Shown here: positions 27,265 through 40,528 of the stretch, piece after piece
How positions within the stretch are numbered: position 1 is the first letter of the stretch
Layout of the letters: each line of letters starts with the position of its first letter
DNA from: Aquila chrysaetos chrysaetos
Lineage: Eukaryota > Chordata > Aves > Accipitriformes > Accipitridae
Length of the DNA: 64,000 bases
Direction: 5' to 3'
Assembly (NCBI RefSeq): GCF_900496995.4
Contig: NC_044014.1
Span: forward strand, 3,096,501 to 3,160,500
Made by a program: the position numbers and the translations under genes
The notes under the pieces: model-generated
Database searches by the model: none
What the model was told of the DNA's origin: nothing
What the model saw: only the letters and a program-made list of their open reading frames with translations

Positions 27265-27359
27265 GTGTGTTTAGATGTGTATGCATATATACACATATGT
27301 ATGTACACTCACATCAATCTCTTATTCATACATCATAAACACATATATACACACACACT
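27265..27359. repeat. Alternating purine-pyrimidine (TG/TA/CA) tracts
   Basis: Two imperfect dinucleotide-like tracts, about 27275-27312 and 27340-27359, of mixed TG, TA and CA steps such as TATGCATATATACACATATG. Interrupted microsatellite character. Confidence 0.65.
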
Positions 27360-29974
27360 GTAAACTTCTTATCGTTTTTCCCTTCAAAGTCACATATCAC
27401 AGACATCCATGGTAAAGAAAAATACCTATCTTAAGATGAAACTGAATTGAAAAACATTTTTACAACAGAATTTGTGATGCCATCACAGACATTTCAGTAA
27501 TCATAAATGTCAATTATGGAAACCAGCTTAAGAACTGACCTTTGCATTGAGCTTCCCATTGAAAATAAATCTGATTTAAAAACAAACAACTGCTGCCCAA
27601 CAAATCTTCTGTGGTTTTGCATGGGACTGATGGGAATTGATGCGTGCACCTGTAAAAACTGCCCTCTCACTCCCAAGCTAAGACCCAGAGAAATGGTATT
27701 AAGGGCTTCTCATTTTTATATTGGCACTGTAAGTTAACTTTCAGTAAGTAAATTCAAGCTAACTTTCAAGAAGCAAAAATTACTGGCCATTGAAAATCTG
27801 TTTTCTCACACTACCTTGAAACTTGACACTTCTGAATTTCTTCTTTTAGGAAAATTTTTGTTGCAAAGCCCTGTGGTATTGCTCTCAAGTCTGAGTGAAG
27901 GGACAGCATCTGGGGGGAGGTTAATCCCTGAACAGTAGCACTTCTCTTAAATGGTGAAAACCTGGCCCCTGTGGATCCTGCTAATGCCCTGGACAAGGTC
28001 TACTGTGGAAGACACGGAGGGGTCATCTTTCCTAGAAGATTTCTTTTGGCAACCTCCTGTAGCAGAAATATCGATTTGAATGAAGTCTGAATGGGGATCT
28101 TCGGGTGTGGAGGCACCAGGATTGCTGGCAGGAGGATAAGCAGTGGCAGCTGGAGCAGGATCCCACCATATCCACATGCAGCTACACAAGGCATCGAGGT
28201 CGGGAAAGCAAAAGACTCATTGAGGCCGTTACGCGACGATGGTGGGAAGATGAAGAGCAGAACTGGAACTGTACGGCATCCTCACCAGGCGGGGAGACAA
28301 CAGACATCGACTACATCGAGTGCTGCCTACTGAATTCCCACAGAAGTAGGACAAAGAGACACAAGATCAGAGTCACTGCCAACTCCCAAAGGGAACCAAG
28401 GGCACATCCAACAACCAGCACATGTTCACCAACCTCAGAGTAATGCAGGAGACGGGACGCGGACTTCACAGCAGGCACCTCGTGTCCTCTACATGACCAC
28501 AAGCAACCCTGGACCCATTCCTTGGGCACGCGTCCTTCTACCCTTGTGAGGACGTCAGCATGACAGAGTAAGTGTAAGTGATACCACTTTGGTTAAATAA
28601 CCTTCTTTTTCTGTATTGGCTCGTAACGAGCTCTCCTGCAATGGCTCAGTTTTGTTGCAAACAATGTCACAAGAAATTCAGATTGCATTGGGATGCTCTG
28701 ATACAACGCCACTGGAGTACAAAGGAAGCGAGCGCACCGTAGGAAAAATAACAGTCTTCGCAGGATTGTTCACTGCTTAGAGACTGTAACCGAATTAGTT
28801 TCTGGATTTGCTGAAGTGTGTTTTTACAACACTTTGAGGAGGGTAATGATTCGTTCTGGCTGGGTTTTATACGAGTTACAGCCTAGACGCTGTTAGATTG
28901 TAAAAATGGTGACAATTTGGGTCTGAAAGTGAATCTGAGAGTCTGATTTTCAATTCCCAGTCTCAGCCTGCATATTTGTAAACATACGCACAGATGAGAT
29001 TTAGAGTTTGTACTGCAAGACCAATTTGAAAGTGCAGCTCTTATTCGAGGAGTGTTGCGGGGCCAAATTATAACACTTGCATGAGCACGGGAATTTGCTA
29101 AGGACGTGTGAAAACAAACACATTATCAGAAATACAATTTACAAGCATCCAGTTAGAGGCCCATGTGAAAGCCTCTTCCTATCCTTTAGAAAGTAAATGG
29201 AACAGAAAAGAGGAAAATTCACCAGCACCCCAGCGCAATCTCCTGCACAGTAACAAGAGCAGTCTCTAAAGCAATTTTCAATTAAATGAAGGACTTATAG
29301 AATTAAAGTTGTAATACAGTACTGACTGTCTACGGAAAGAATATCTGATCGACTGTAGCTAAGAATCGTTCCCAGCTTCTCCCTCTCAAACGGAGATTAT
29401 ACCAGTAACAAAACAAATAGGGAACTGTAGGACAATATCTAACAGAAATTCTGAGACACTCTGGTAGCTGATGTTATCTCACATTGCAAGAAAAAGTGTG
29501 TTCGTTTGATCCAAAGTGACATGATGGTTTAAGGCAGAATTATGAGAATACATAATTGACCATTTGAGCCTCTTTTTACGAGAAGGGCAATCTTTCTGCC
29601 TTTGTAAGAACATTCTTGTTTTACTGCTGTGTAAGTCATGTTTCTGCCTGCTACTTGCATCATGTAGCAGCTACTTGAGGTAGAAAATATCACCTAAATC
29701 TCATCCGTTTCCTGAATTGTTCAGCAACAGAGAACTTAAAGTAAGGTATCATTATGAATATTGACAGCATACAACGACATGTGTTTTATCTCAGTACTAC
29801 ATACATGCAGGAAGAAGCATACCAGTACAACGAAAAACTTCAGCTTTATCATGGCCTCCCTCAAAATTGTTCAGAAATAAAGACAGTAAGTGTATATGTA
29901 GCCCAGAGTGCAAGAGTTCCCAAAATTCTGCAGTAAGAATCAAAAATACCAAGGAAATGTATTCATTTTCTTAG
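27360..29974. other. Intergenic, immediate DOCK1 downstream flank
   Basis: No recognised gene. A somewhat G+C-richer stretch at 28000-28560 has a 112-codon plus-strand frame (28105-28443) of uncertain meaning. The rest is AT-rich. Confidence 0.45.
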
Positions 29975-31173
29975 ACGCATTTTTAAAATAATATTTTATT
30001 TTTTGAGTCAGTGGTATATTTAAAAACAACCTACTGTAAGAGTAAAAAGACTGTAGATAGTAAAAAACGAAAGTGTGATGACAATAAAAAACGCTAGAAT
30101 ATAAAGTTAGTTTCCTTCCTCCCTCCCAACACCCCATTCCATCATTGTCCAAGATTTCTCAGAGCCTAATATCTGGAAAAAAAAATTGCTTTTTTTTTTA
30201 CACTTTCAGCAATTAGGAAATTAAAAATACGCAAGGCATTCTTTGCAGGTACATTAATTCATTATTACATGAAAAGCAGGCACCATAAAAATTAAAACAT
30301 TCTAAAAACCATCATATATACAAACGCTGTACAGAATGATGGCACAAGGACAAAGTGATTCCATTCAGTTCATCCTAATCCATATGAAATATTACACATT
30401 AAAGAAGAAAAGAAAAAGCTCTTCCCATTCCTGTACTCAACCGCTAGGTCCAGAACGGCTGGGAGTCTCCTATCTGCCTACTCTGTTTCTTTTCCTATAG
30501 GCTCGTGCCCGTCAGCAGCTAAAAGGCTTCCTTGCTTTACCCACTGATCGACATCCAGAGGAACGGCCAACTGAATGAAAATGGAAATGACTGATCACCA
30601 ACGACTAATTTTACAAAGCCCATTGGCAATCAGCTTATTTGTAACACAGAACAATTAAAGAGAAGGCACATTTCACAAATAAGCTCTGTCTGATTTTTAG
30701 CCCTGGGCAGAACCGTTATTTGGGGAAATCCTACGGCGGCTTCTCCTTACTGTGAAGCCTCCTCCAACGTGCACTGAATTCATTGTGAATATCGTCATCG
30801 ATTCCTATACACACTGAGATTAGGTACAAAATACTCAGCTCATTTTAAACTCCATAGCTACCTAAGTGCCTGAAGTTATTCAGAAGAAGCAGGGAGAAGG
30901 TTTAGGAAGAGGGTACTGTCAGTTGATGAACACCTCCCAGTCTCAAGTAGAAATCCAGATTTCTTTCAAGTTATGGGAGGGAATAACCCCAGAAAGAGGG
31001 GTGATGTAGTGTTGTTTCCGACACACGGCTAGAAATGGATTTCTTACGGAGTTAGAGTCATTGCACTAAATGTTAGATACTGCACGCCTGAATGAGGTAA
31101 ACATTATATACCATAAAATACTTAGGGAAATGAATTGTTACAACTTTATCTTTGGAAAAAAACGCTTCCTTCT
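29975..31173 (-). other. DOCK1: DOCK1 3' untranslated region (inferred)
   Basis: The stretch after the TGA stop has no splice-compatible continuation and no other gene. It reaches the first good AATAAA on the minus strand about 1.17 kb downstream, which fits a UTR of about 1 kb, the order I recall for mammalian DOCK1. The exact cleavage point is not visible. The end given assumes cleavage 10-25 bases past the signal. Confidence 0.6.
29995..30000 (-). promoter_or_regulatory. Polyadenylation signal AATAAA for DOCK1
   Basis: The minus strand reads AATAAA here, followed by T-rich sequence (TGGTATTTTTG around 29950) that could serve as the downstream element. I saw no other AATAAA or ATTAAA on this strand between here and the stop codon. 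Confidence 0.55.
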
Positions 31174-31269
31174 TCACTGGACAATCCCAGAGTCAACAGA
31201 CGTTTGCTTCCGAGTTGTCTTCGGAGGTGGAGGTGGGGGAGTCTTGCTGGGGAGCGGAGGTGGCAGGTG
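31174..31269 (-). CDS. DOCK1: DOCK1 last coding exon: second Crk-type motif and C-terminus
   Basis: A 96 bp coding segment, phase 0, encoding HLPPPLPSKTPPPPPPK, TTRKQT and SVDSGIVQ, then a TGA stop at 31176-31174. PPPLPSK is a second PPxLPxK Crk SH3 site, followed directly by six prolines. The C-terminus SVDSGIVQ is the conserved end of vertebrate DOCK1, with Thr in place of Ala just before it compared with human as I recall it. The acceptor is GGTTTCTTCCAG. The exon is separated from the previous one by 9.9 kb, the longest complete intron in the window, and continues into the 3' UTR. A plus-strand open frame across this spot is only its antisense shadow. Confidence 0.97.
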   Translation of the reverse strand, partial: HLPPPLPSKTPPPPPPKTTRKQTSVDSGIVQ

Positions 31270-34200
31270 CTGGAAGAAACCAATTTTGATAGACCGTGTT
31301 AGCAACGAATGGATTTTTGAAACATTTGCTGTTTCATATATAGCTGCGAGAGACAGCAGGTAAGTCTGTAGCCCTCTGACTCCTGAAAGCTCCTCTGCAG
31401 AATTTGCTACTATGAATACTGGATGCTCTTGGCTATTAGCTTAAAATATAACTTTTACTTTTGACAATGAAAAAATCCCTCAAGGGTTCATGATTAATTA
31501 GCTCACTATTTCAGGAAAAATCTTTTGAAAGCACTGGAGAAGTTTATAATTCCCCACTTTATATCATGATAGGATATTGATTTCTTGGTCTGTATCGATT
31601 GCCCTCAGCCTCTATGCACTACAGAGCTTAAAAGCCAAGTTGAAGCAACAGCTTCATTGCTTTTCCATTATTTTTGTATTTTGCACATTTAGAACACAAA
31701 TAATTAAAAAAAAAAAAGGAAACCATTTAAAGAGATAAGTAACTTGCAATTTACTATTACACATTCAGTTATAATTAAAGTGCTCAAAACAGAAATCCAG
31801 ACTGTTCAAATATACATATTTTAAATCACTTCATATATCATACAACAGAACAAGAGCACCCTCCGTTAGATTCACCGGCTAATTGGACAAATTAAAAAAG
31901 TCATTATGGAAATTAAGACTTTTTTTCATAATGTTCAATCATATATATATATATGATAAAATCTGTTTCAGAGCGAGCTTGAGAACACTGGAATTTGCTC
32001 ATACACTTTGCAATCAGGTTTTCTACAGCATTTTGGCTATGCAGCCATTACAGTTTTCCCATCACTGCACTGAGGCTGTACCGCAGTGTCACAGCTCATA
32101 AATGCTGCTTTGGTCTTGTTTTTCCCTAAGATTCTTCCCCCCGCTCAGCCAGCCACCGCCTTTTGTTTTCCTCCAAGCATAATGATGCTTTTTCATTTCC
32201 ACTTGTTTGTGTCTCACTGTATCCATCCCACCTTACCCACCCCATACGAAACTGCTGGCTCCACGTGATAACACTTAAAACGTGACAACACACACCAACT
32301 CTGCCAAATTTCCTCAGTCATTGCTACAAGAACAGTTCAAACATCTGAAGTGCCTTAGCGTTATACTGCATGTACTGCACTTGCAAACTTGATACTCGTA
32401 TTCCAACTTTTATTAATGTCTTGGACAATATAACGGATGATTTCTCAATCACAGTAAGAAACTGGTATACAAGCAACTGATAACCCATGTGAAAGCGTGT
32501 ACGAAACAAGCCCGTTCTTTTAAAAGGTATCCAAAGCTGCTATCCAAAAGGAAGAGCGGCTCAGGGGGGTGCCGGGAGGTTTCAGGCGTTCCTCTGCCGC
32601 GAGGCAGACGAAGCCCGGAGAGCCTCCCAACGCTCCTGCAGTCTAGCGACTGGGAGTTTTCAGAGGTGTGTAAGAGTAGAAGGAAAAAAGTATCTTTAAG
32701 GTAACTGAATGCCCTCCTCAAAGCAGGTTTTAAGACAGCATGAAGTTATAAACCCGGAGCTTTTACCAGATAGTTTTACTAATCATAGACTAAACAGGAA
32801 GGTGAGACTGCATACTGGCAGAGCCAGGAAGGCTGGATTTTTGCTGGAGTATTTTTCTTGTATCCCACCTGGCAAGAAACACTTCCCAACCTGTTTTACA
32901 GCCTTCCTCATTCCTCCCGGCTCTCCCCCACGGCAAATGAACGGGGATCACAAACTATCGTCAGGCAAGCCGAGCCCTGAGCCCCTGCCTACCAGGGGAA
33001 GCCTGCTCACCGATGAGGACAGCACTGAACACGTCTGGCGATGAAGACTTTCACGTTCACAGTCCGGTTAAAGTTTATCCGAGCTCTTTTGGAGAAACAA
33101 CCAGGTTATTAAAAGGTTTGAGTCTCGAAAGGGCACTGCTGCTTGAAACGCACACTTCAGGAAAACCCTGCTGAGTAAGCGGCATTCATTTTCCAGAGCA
33201 GGCTCAAAACCCTGCACCGTTTATTCCTGACTTACAGTGGGACACAATGATCTCTGAGTCAGAAAAACAAGTCAACAGACTAATATGAAAAGCAGATTAA
33301 AAAAGAATTTTACTTTACTAAATGCAAAACTGAAGGTTGGTTTGTTTTGTTCTTGTTTTTTTTTTTAATTAAAATGCCACTGATAATCTGTCTCTTAAGT
33401 ATTACAGTCAGAACCATTAAATATTTCCTCTATCTGACCAATATTTTACTTAACCTGGTATGTTCAGTTAGCTCCTGAATTCCAACTAAGGCACCTGAAT
33501 AAGAGCTGGATTGCCAACGTTATTTAGCTTCACACATTCAATTGTGATCTGTAGATTTCAAAATCTTTGAGAAACTGCTTAGTGACAGTCATGTATCCGG
33601 GCAGGGGCTCTGGGCAAACCGTGGGAAATGCTGGTGGTCTGCAGAACATCAGCGGACAACACGCAAGAACTCCTCACGGAGATGACATTAATTTCACAAC
33701 TAAATAAACCAGGTGCCCCTCTAAAATACATTACAAAACATAAAAATTTCCTCAGTGCTTTGCTCTCAGATGATATCTTTAACTTCATATTTATCACTAG
33801 AAAAAACTAACTGCTCATAGCACCATTTGTGAAAATCCATTTTGAATTTAAATAACAGTGTATTGGCAATAATTCTTAATTCAATTAGATCAAAGGCATT
33901 TCTCAAACAAATGAGCCCTTCATATTGATCAGAGAACAATCAAATTATCCCTGAAAACCTGCTTCTGAAGAACAGATACAATGCAAATACAATGAGAAAT
34001 ATATATGCTATAAATAACAAGCACAAAACCTACCAGAGCTTAGATTCTGCAAGCAAATTAGGCAGGAAGACATAACAGAGATAGGTAGATAATTATTATA
34101 ATTGAATTTACAATTTCCATTAGAAAGTCAGATAAATTTAGTACATGTTCATTTATATAATAAGCTACCAATGAATATATTAAGTAGGACGTGTAATGCT

Positions 34201-35569
34201 CGTCGGGGCAACATTACTGAGAAATTAGCACGACAAAACATGCCAATATGGAACTGGTGCAACTCCAAATCTAGCCATCGCTCCCAGGGCCGATACATGC
34301 TCCCTTTTATTCCAGCACAGGAAGAAATTCAAGCACACTTTCTCCCTCTCTTTAATATCATACTCAGAAAATCAGTATTACGCTTATGAAGTTAATTTTT
34401 GCTACGCTTCCCCTTAGAAACTTTGAAATACAAAATAGTTTCCCTTGATTTTACATTTAATTAAGAACTGCTTTGCAGAGTTCATGTTTATATGTCAGTG
34501 GTTAATTGTGAACCCGCCGAATCTTGAAGCATGCTTTTACTTTCTGACAAAATGATAGAGACTGCTGGTTCACATTCAGACCTATTTTGGGCAAAATCCT
34601 TGACTCACGGATACCTCAGGGGAAGCAGAAACCTTATGTAAAAGGCACATCTGCAACACAGAAGCAATCTGTTCCTTCTGCTTCAAACATGAAATTGCTC
34701 CCATTTGTTTGTTTTTTCCTGAGACAGAAAAGAACCAGGTTTAAAAACATTTGTCTCCATTCTCTTACAGATATAAACTACACTACACTATACATGTTCA
34801 GGATGCAGTAAAAATTAATTAAAGAGATTAAAAAGTGCATTTTTTTCTACTCTGTGAAGAAGCAAAATAAAATACAAGAATGTTGGGTTTTCTTAACCAG
34901 AAAATACTATTAAAAAAAACAACAACAAAAAGATCAAACACAATTTGATACCCAAAACCGGTCCTTGTGACACTCTAAGAGATTTCTTCCTGTGTAACTA
35001 TTTGTCTTTGAAATTAAATGGTCATCAATATGACAAGCTATGGAGATCCAATCAAAAGCACTTTAGTTTGAAGGATTAGCAGATCTAATTAGGTCAGAAG
35101 CAGTAGAAACGAGATGTAAGTAGCCTATCAACTGCACAGGACTGTATAAATGCTTTCAAATATTGAGCTCTGAATTGCTCCTTCTCGCTCACACCATTGT
35201 TTTTAGCATGGAGCTGAGTTGCCTGACAAGCAGCGACTTGCTTATTTAATATCTGCAATGAAAAATAACACATAATGTGAGGTCTTGGCGGAGTAACACT
35301 CCCATTCTGGAAGAGCGATAATGCGCCAGCGGAGAAAACCAACCCAACTCCACTAATTTGAACGAAATTATAGACAGTTTAAGCTAATTGGCTGTTTGAC
35401 CCAGGGAGCAAAGTTATGTGGAAAATACCGCAGGTAACCGATGTAAAATGACTGTTTAAACTCTGTTGTCATGCTTCACGTATTAGAGTTTCATTTGACT
35501 GTGCATCACAGCCATTAGCTGCCCTTGCTGGAGTGCACTTAGACAGGAGAAAGTAATTTTAAGAGTCTT

Positions 35570-36080
35570 TCCGCAGAGGTGCGCTTTGCGGGCTCCCACC
35601 CGCCGCGTGCTAAGCATCCCCTCCTTGGGCAACGTGAAAAATCCCTCGAAACGGGCAACAGAGGTCTGCACCCCTCACGCGGGCAGGACTTTGCTCCTGG
35701 TGCACGCCAGCTGCGTTAAAGCACGGCTAACGCGGTTTTTCCCTCTGTTGAACCACATTTCCGCATGCGGAGGCTATTAGTATTTCGGACCGTGCCGGCT
35801 AACTCGATTTTCAAAAGCGCTGTTTTTCTGCTCCGGTCCGTACATAAACAGATCTCAAGAGTTACGAGCAATACCCTCAGAATTGGGTTTAGACTCCAGA
35901 CTGAAACCGTATTTCTTACCGACGGCCCGGGCCCTGCGAGAGTGATAAACAAATGCGTTACCAATTGGCCAGAGCAAAACCCGCCGCCTGCTCCCGCCAA
36001 GCGCTGAGGGCAGCGACACGGCCCTTTCCGAAACAAAATCAAGGGTGCTGCTCAGGGACACATCACGAGCTCTATATCTC
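35570..36080. promoter_or_regulatory. Intronic CpG-island-like block
   Basis: Hand count over 35581-36060 gives about 56% G+C and 38 CpGs, observed/expected about 1.0. This meets the usual CpG-island criteria. Two smaller CpG clusters follow at 36530-36660 and 36930-37030. Possible roles are an alternative or antisense promoter, or an enhancer. No TATA box or exon start is evident. Confidence 0.5.
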
Positions 36081-38377
36081 CGGGCAGACAGCAGGAGAAC
36101 ACATTTTTCACTCAAAATCCTGTAATAAGCAGTGGCAGTCCATTGATTTTGAGACTTATTAAAAAGTGACTGTGAGCTTTTTAGAAACTCTTGGCTCGGC
36201 AAGAACTTAACCCACCAAACCCCAGCGGAGGCGAGAGGTGGCAGAGACTTTGCAGTGGAGGAAGGGCTTGTAATGCTTCCCATCTCCAGCAGGCAAAAGT
36301 AATGACCAGATGGTAAATAAAAAACAAATCTTAATTTTTTTTTCCTTTTGGGCACATTATATGCTCCTATGCATCATGGAAAGCCTTGGGTCAGAGAGCC
36401 TGTTTCTCAAAAATCTGGAGTATCAGAGAGAAGAGCAGACATTTATTTCCACTTGTGAGCAAATACAGCCCACAAAGTCAACTTTCTAATTTAACATAAC
36501 GGATTAATAATGCACTTTGTCCGATATCACTTTTTCCACGGGATAACGCTCCTAACGACTGCCCTCCCGCTGCCACGGCAAGCGAGCCGGCGGCGAGCCT
36601 TGGGCCACCAAACCAGCGGCAGGGACCCGGGCAGGTGACACCACGATGCTCCGAGGCTTCCCCAGCAGCCCCTGCTCTTTCGAGAAATAACATCAGAGGA
36701 GGAAAAATTGCAAAGCCTGAAGTAATGGTCCCTAATTACCTGCTGCCTCCGTAGTTTCAGCTGGGTTTCTAGCCTCAACTCTTTTCCTCTGTCCACATGA
36801 GGACGGTACATTTGCTGACGCCTTTCAGGTCATTTTTTGCTAACATAAGAGATAATGATCAGCACTGCAGTATATGCATCTCAACCCATCAAAAATCCCC
36901 TGGATTTTTCCTTCTGTGGAAACACTTCCATTATATCCGAACACCCAGTCGGAGCGCTCCTTGTCCAACAGGATCCCAGAGAGCCAAAACGAGCACCGTC
37001 GCCGTCAGCCACGCGAGACCGTCCCGGTCCTCACATCACGCGCTGCTTCAGCCCTTGCTGTCCTTCCTTGCCAAGTTCTCTATCTGTGCCGGACTGATTG
37101 ATCGAGATGTTCTCATCCAAACCATTATCTGATGCTTAGTAAATGTTATAGCCGATATTATAAACGTAAGTACTCCTTTGTCTATTTTCTTTGAGTTTCC
37201 CTTCTCGCTGTGAATACTAAGCAGGCAGTTGATTTGTATGCAAGGGTATGGATGAACCCATAAAGAATGAGAAGTGCCTAAAGGAATCCCTTGATGTAAT
37301 AATAATCCTTGCAGGAGTCGTAGACTTCTTTTTTTATGTTCCCATATATTATTAAGAACATTTTTAGCAGAACAAATCATACAGTGCAAGAAAATATATG
37401 TAAGGGTCTCACAGTTAACAACGAATAAGAGGACAATCAGAAAATTATAATTAGATGATCGCTTGGATAAAAGACTTAAGGTAGACCAAGTTAACAGTGG
37501 ACTCCAAATAATCTAAGATTACCATCTCAGACACTAAATGACACTATTGCCTGCAGTTTGATTTGAAGTATTTGATGCATTTATCACTGCATGCTTTTCA
37601 GTTCACTACAGCACTTTTTTTCATTTTCGTAACTGACTGTAAGACAACTAGAGTGAACAATGTAATAATTTCTCATACAAGGAGATACTTTCAGTTTAAA
37701 AGCTACCTTATCTATAATATTTTTTACTGATTTTTCTTCACTGATACAAAGCCTGTGTAATTTAAAAGATGATCAGTTTACTAGGCAGAGAATTATAAAG
37801 TTATGAAGTATGTAGCTACTTGACCCATGAAACACAAGGCGTTAAAAACTGTGGAGTGGGATTTAATCACAGCAGTAATAAGAATTTACCCATCTGATCT
37901 TTCATGCCCAGCACTACTCATTTTCTTTATGTTCTTTAAAAGCTTCCTTCCTACAAGCCTGACGAAATAAATGCACAGAGTGATCGTTGTAAGACTAGAA
38001 GCTTTTCCTAAAATTAATTTTAAGACTAATACATGTGGCTTTGTGACAAATCTGCTTCAGATCCATTTTCCAGACTTTGAAACTACATTCCCTCATCTTG
38101 GAAAGTTTATATAAATACAGCTGCTGAAGAAAATTTTGGACAGTTAGCTAAAGAAGTATAGCCTATATTTGATTGCATTTCTAAGGTTTGCTTAAATCCT
38201 GAGGCCCTTCAATACCAGATGTTAGACAATGGGGTCCACTTCTACAATTACAAAATATATTAAAAAAAAATTAAAGGAGTCTGAGCAGTGAAGACTATAA
38301 AGAGAAAAAATATTAAGACCTGAATAAAACTTTGCGAAAAACCGAGAGAGCATACTGCTACTATTTTTAGGAACCTC

Positions 38378-38510
38378 CATTTAATGATGCGGAAACCCTG
38401 CTCATGACAGGTACAGGAGCTGCACAAGGTCACATCTTCAACAGCAACGAGACCAAGGCTGGAACCTGACTCGTCTTCAGGTTTGGGCTCCAACCGTCTC
38501 AGCATGATGG
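38378..38510 (-). repeat. MIR-type SINE fragment
   Basis: The plus strand reads CCATTTAATGATGCGGAAAC, then TGCACAAGGTCACAT, then GGCTGGAACCTGACTCGTCT. This matches, in order and spacing, the reverse complement of the MIR core (CCATTTTACAGATGAGGAAAC, CTTGCCCAAGGTCACAC, CAGGATTTGAACC) as I recall it. Old and diverged. Confidence 0.7.
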
Positions 38511-39513
38511 CATTTGCAAGTAGTACAGTAAATATCTACCATTTCTCCACTGAGTGGAAACCCCTTCAAACGCCCTCGCAAGGAAAGGAAAAGGAACCTG
38601 GCTATTGGGATTTTATTTCTTACCATGTGTTTTATCATCTCATTGTTTAATGCTTTTTACCTAAAAATTGAACTCACATTAGCAATCCTGGGCTACTACC
38701 ATGACCTAAAACTTACAGTATATCATACAAAATGAATTTACTACTCTGGAGCTCATACAGGAAGGAGTTCAAGAAATTTGAAACCTAATTTGAATTTCTC
38801 AGGTTTCTTCATGAAGATGGATTCCTCAGACAAAACTCCTGGCAGCCCTCCTGTACATTCTGTAATTTTCCACGTAGAGGTCTGTATTCAGGTCAAGCAA
38901 GAGCTGGCCCCTGAGAGAGAAGCCAGCGAAATGGGTAAGAGCTTAGTATACTTTGGTGGAAATTAGAGGAAAGGGGTTTGCAAAAAAATTTAGTGAAAAT
39001 ATTTACTAAAACCATCCAGTCATGGGGAAGATCTATGGAAGAGAGGATGGGAATAGAGAATTTTTCAATATATGTATATAATGAGTAAAACACGGTGTTT
39101 TGAATAACACTGCTGACATTCCTGAAGTTACTCCTATCTGTTTTTTTTTTTTCCCCATTTAGCCTGAAAATACTAAATTCCTGCAACAGCACAGTTACAA
39201 TTTCAAGCATGGAAAAAGCTGGACTTGTGTACTGTCATGCACTGTGATAGTCTCTGTTAAAAAAAACTATTCCGAGACTTAAAGCTAAATTCCTGCCTGA
39301 CTTTCCCTGCTGAGATTAGAAATGCTCTCTCTAACCATGAAATTTACTGAAAAGCAAATTATTCAACAGAATTTCATTTGAATGATGAACTTCAGAGAAA
39401 TCCTGGAAGGTACCTCTGCAGACAAAGAAGAGTCATTAGCGCTGAGAATTTTTCCACAAAATAACAGCTTGGCCAAAGTTATACATTTCAAAGTCAAAGA
39501 AAAGAAAACCTCT

Positions 39514-40528
39514 TGTATTGGGTTTGCGTGGCAAGGTTTTGGTAGCGGGGGGGTTGTGAGAAGCTGCTGGAAGCTTCCCCCATGTCCGACAGAGCCGATG
39601 CCAGCCGGCTCCGAGACGGACCCGCCGCTGGCCAAGGCCGAACCCATCAGCGATGGGGGCAACTCCTCTGGGAGAACAGATTTAAGAAGGGGAAAAAAAC
39701 CTGTGCAACTGGAGAGAGGAGTGAGAAGATGTGAGAGCCCCAGCCCTGCAGACCCCCAGGTCAGTGCAGAAGGAGGGCAGGAGATGCTCCAGGCGCCGGA
39801 GCAGACATTCCCCTGCAGCCCGTGGTGATGAAGACCACGGTGAGGCAGGCTGTCCCCCTGCAGCCCAGGGAGGTCCACGGGGGAGCAGATCTCCACCTGC
39901 AGCCCGGGGAGGACCCCACACCGGAGCAGGCTCCTGGCAGGACCTGCGGCCCCGTGTAGAGAGGAGCCCATGCTGGAGCAGGTTTTCTGGCAGGACTTGT
40001 GACCCTACGGGGGACCCACGCTGGAGCAGGCTGTGCCCAAAGGACTGCAGCCCGGGGGAAGGGCTCACGTTGGAGAAGTTGGTGGAGGACTGTCTCCCAT
40101 GGGAGGGACCCCACGCTGGAGCAGGGGAAGAGTGAGAAGTCCTCCCCCTGAGGAGGAAGGAGCGGCAGAGACAAGGTGTGATGAACTGACCCCAACCCCC
40201 ATTCCCCATCCCCCTGCGCTGCTGGCGGGGAGGAGGGAGAGAATTTGGGAGTGGAGTTGTGCTGGGAAGAAGGGAGGTATGGGTGGAAGGTGTTTTCAGA
40301 TTTGGTTTTTACTTCTCATTACCCTACTCTGCTCAATTGGTAATAAATTAATTTTCCCCAAGTCGAGTCTGTTTTGCCTGTGATGGTAATTGGTGAGTGA
40401 TCTCTCCCTGCCCTTATCTCGACCCACGAGCCTTTCGTTATACTTTCTCTCCCCTGCCCAGCTGAGGAGGGCAGTGACAGAGTGGCTTTGGTGGGCACCT
40501 GGCATCCAGCCAGGGTCAACCCACCACA
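39514..40528 (+). mobile_element. Solo LTR of an avian endogenous retrovirus
   Basis: A 1,015 bp element beginning TGTATTGGG and ending CCACCACA, so it has the TG...CA ends of an LTR. It is flanked by CCTCT (39509-39513) and CCTAT (40529-40533), a 5 bp target duplication with one mismatch. An AATAAA signal at 40342-40347 marks the likely R region. The middle (about 39820-40130) carries imperfect repeats of CTGCAGCCC and CACGCTGGAGCAGG units. There are no gag, pol or env sequences, so the internal part was probably lost by LTR-LTR recombination. Overlapping open frames of up to 202 codons on both strands are artefacts of its GC-rich repeats. It lies opposite to DOCK1. The family name is uncertain. 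Confidence 0.85.

Noticed and set aside
31070..31363. 97-codon plus-strand open frame
   Set aside because: Antisense shadow of the last DOCK1 exon; its Gly-rich run is the complement of the proline codons.
35855..36355. 166-codon minus-strand open frame
   Set aside because: It overlaps the CpG-island-like block, where stop codons are rarer. No protein family resemblance.
39363..40209. Overlapping open frames of 134-202 codons on both strands
   Set aside because: They lie in or across the solo LTR and read its GC-rich internal repeats. The residues match no retroviral or host protein.
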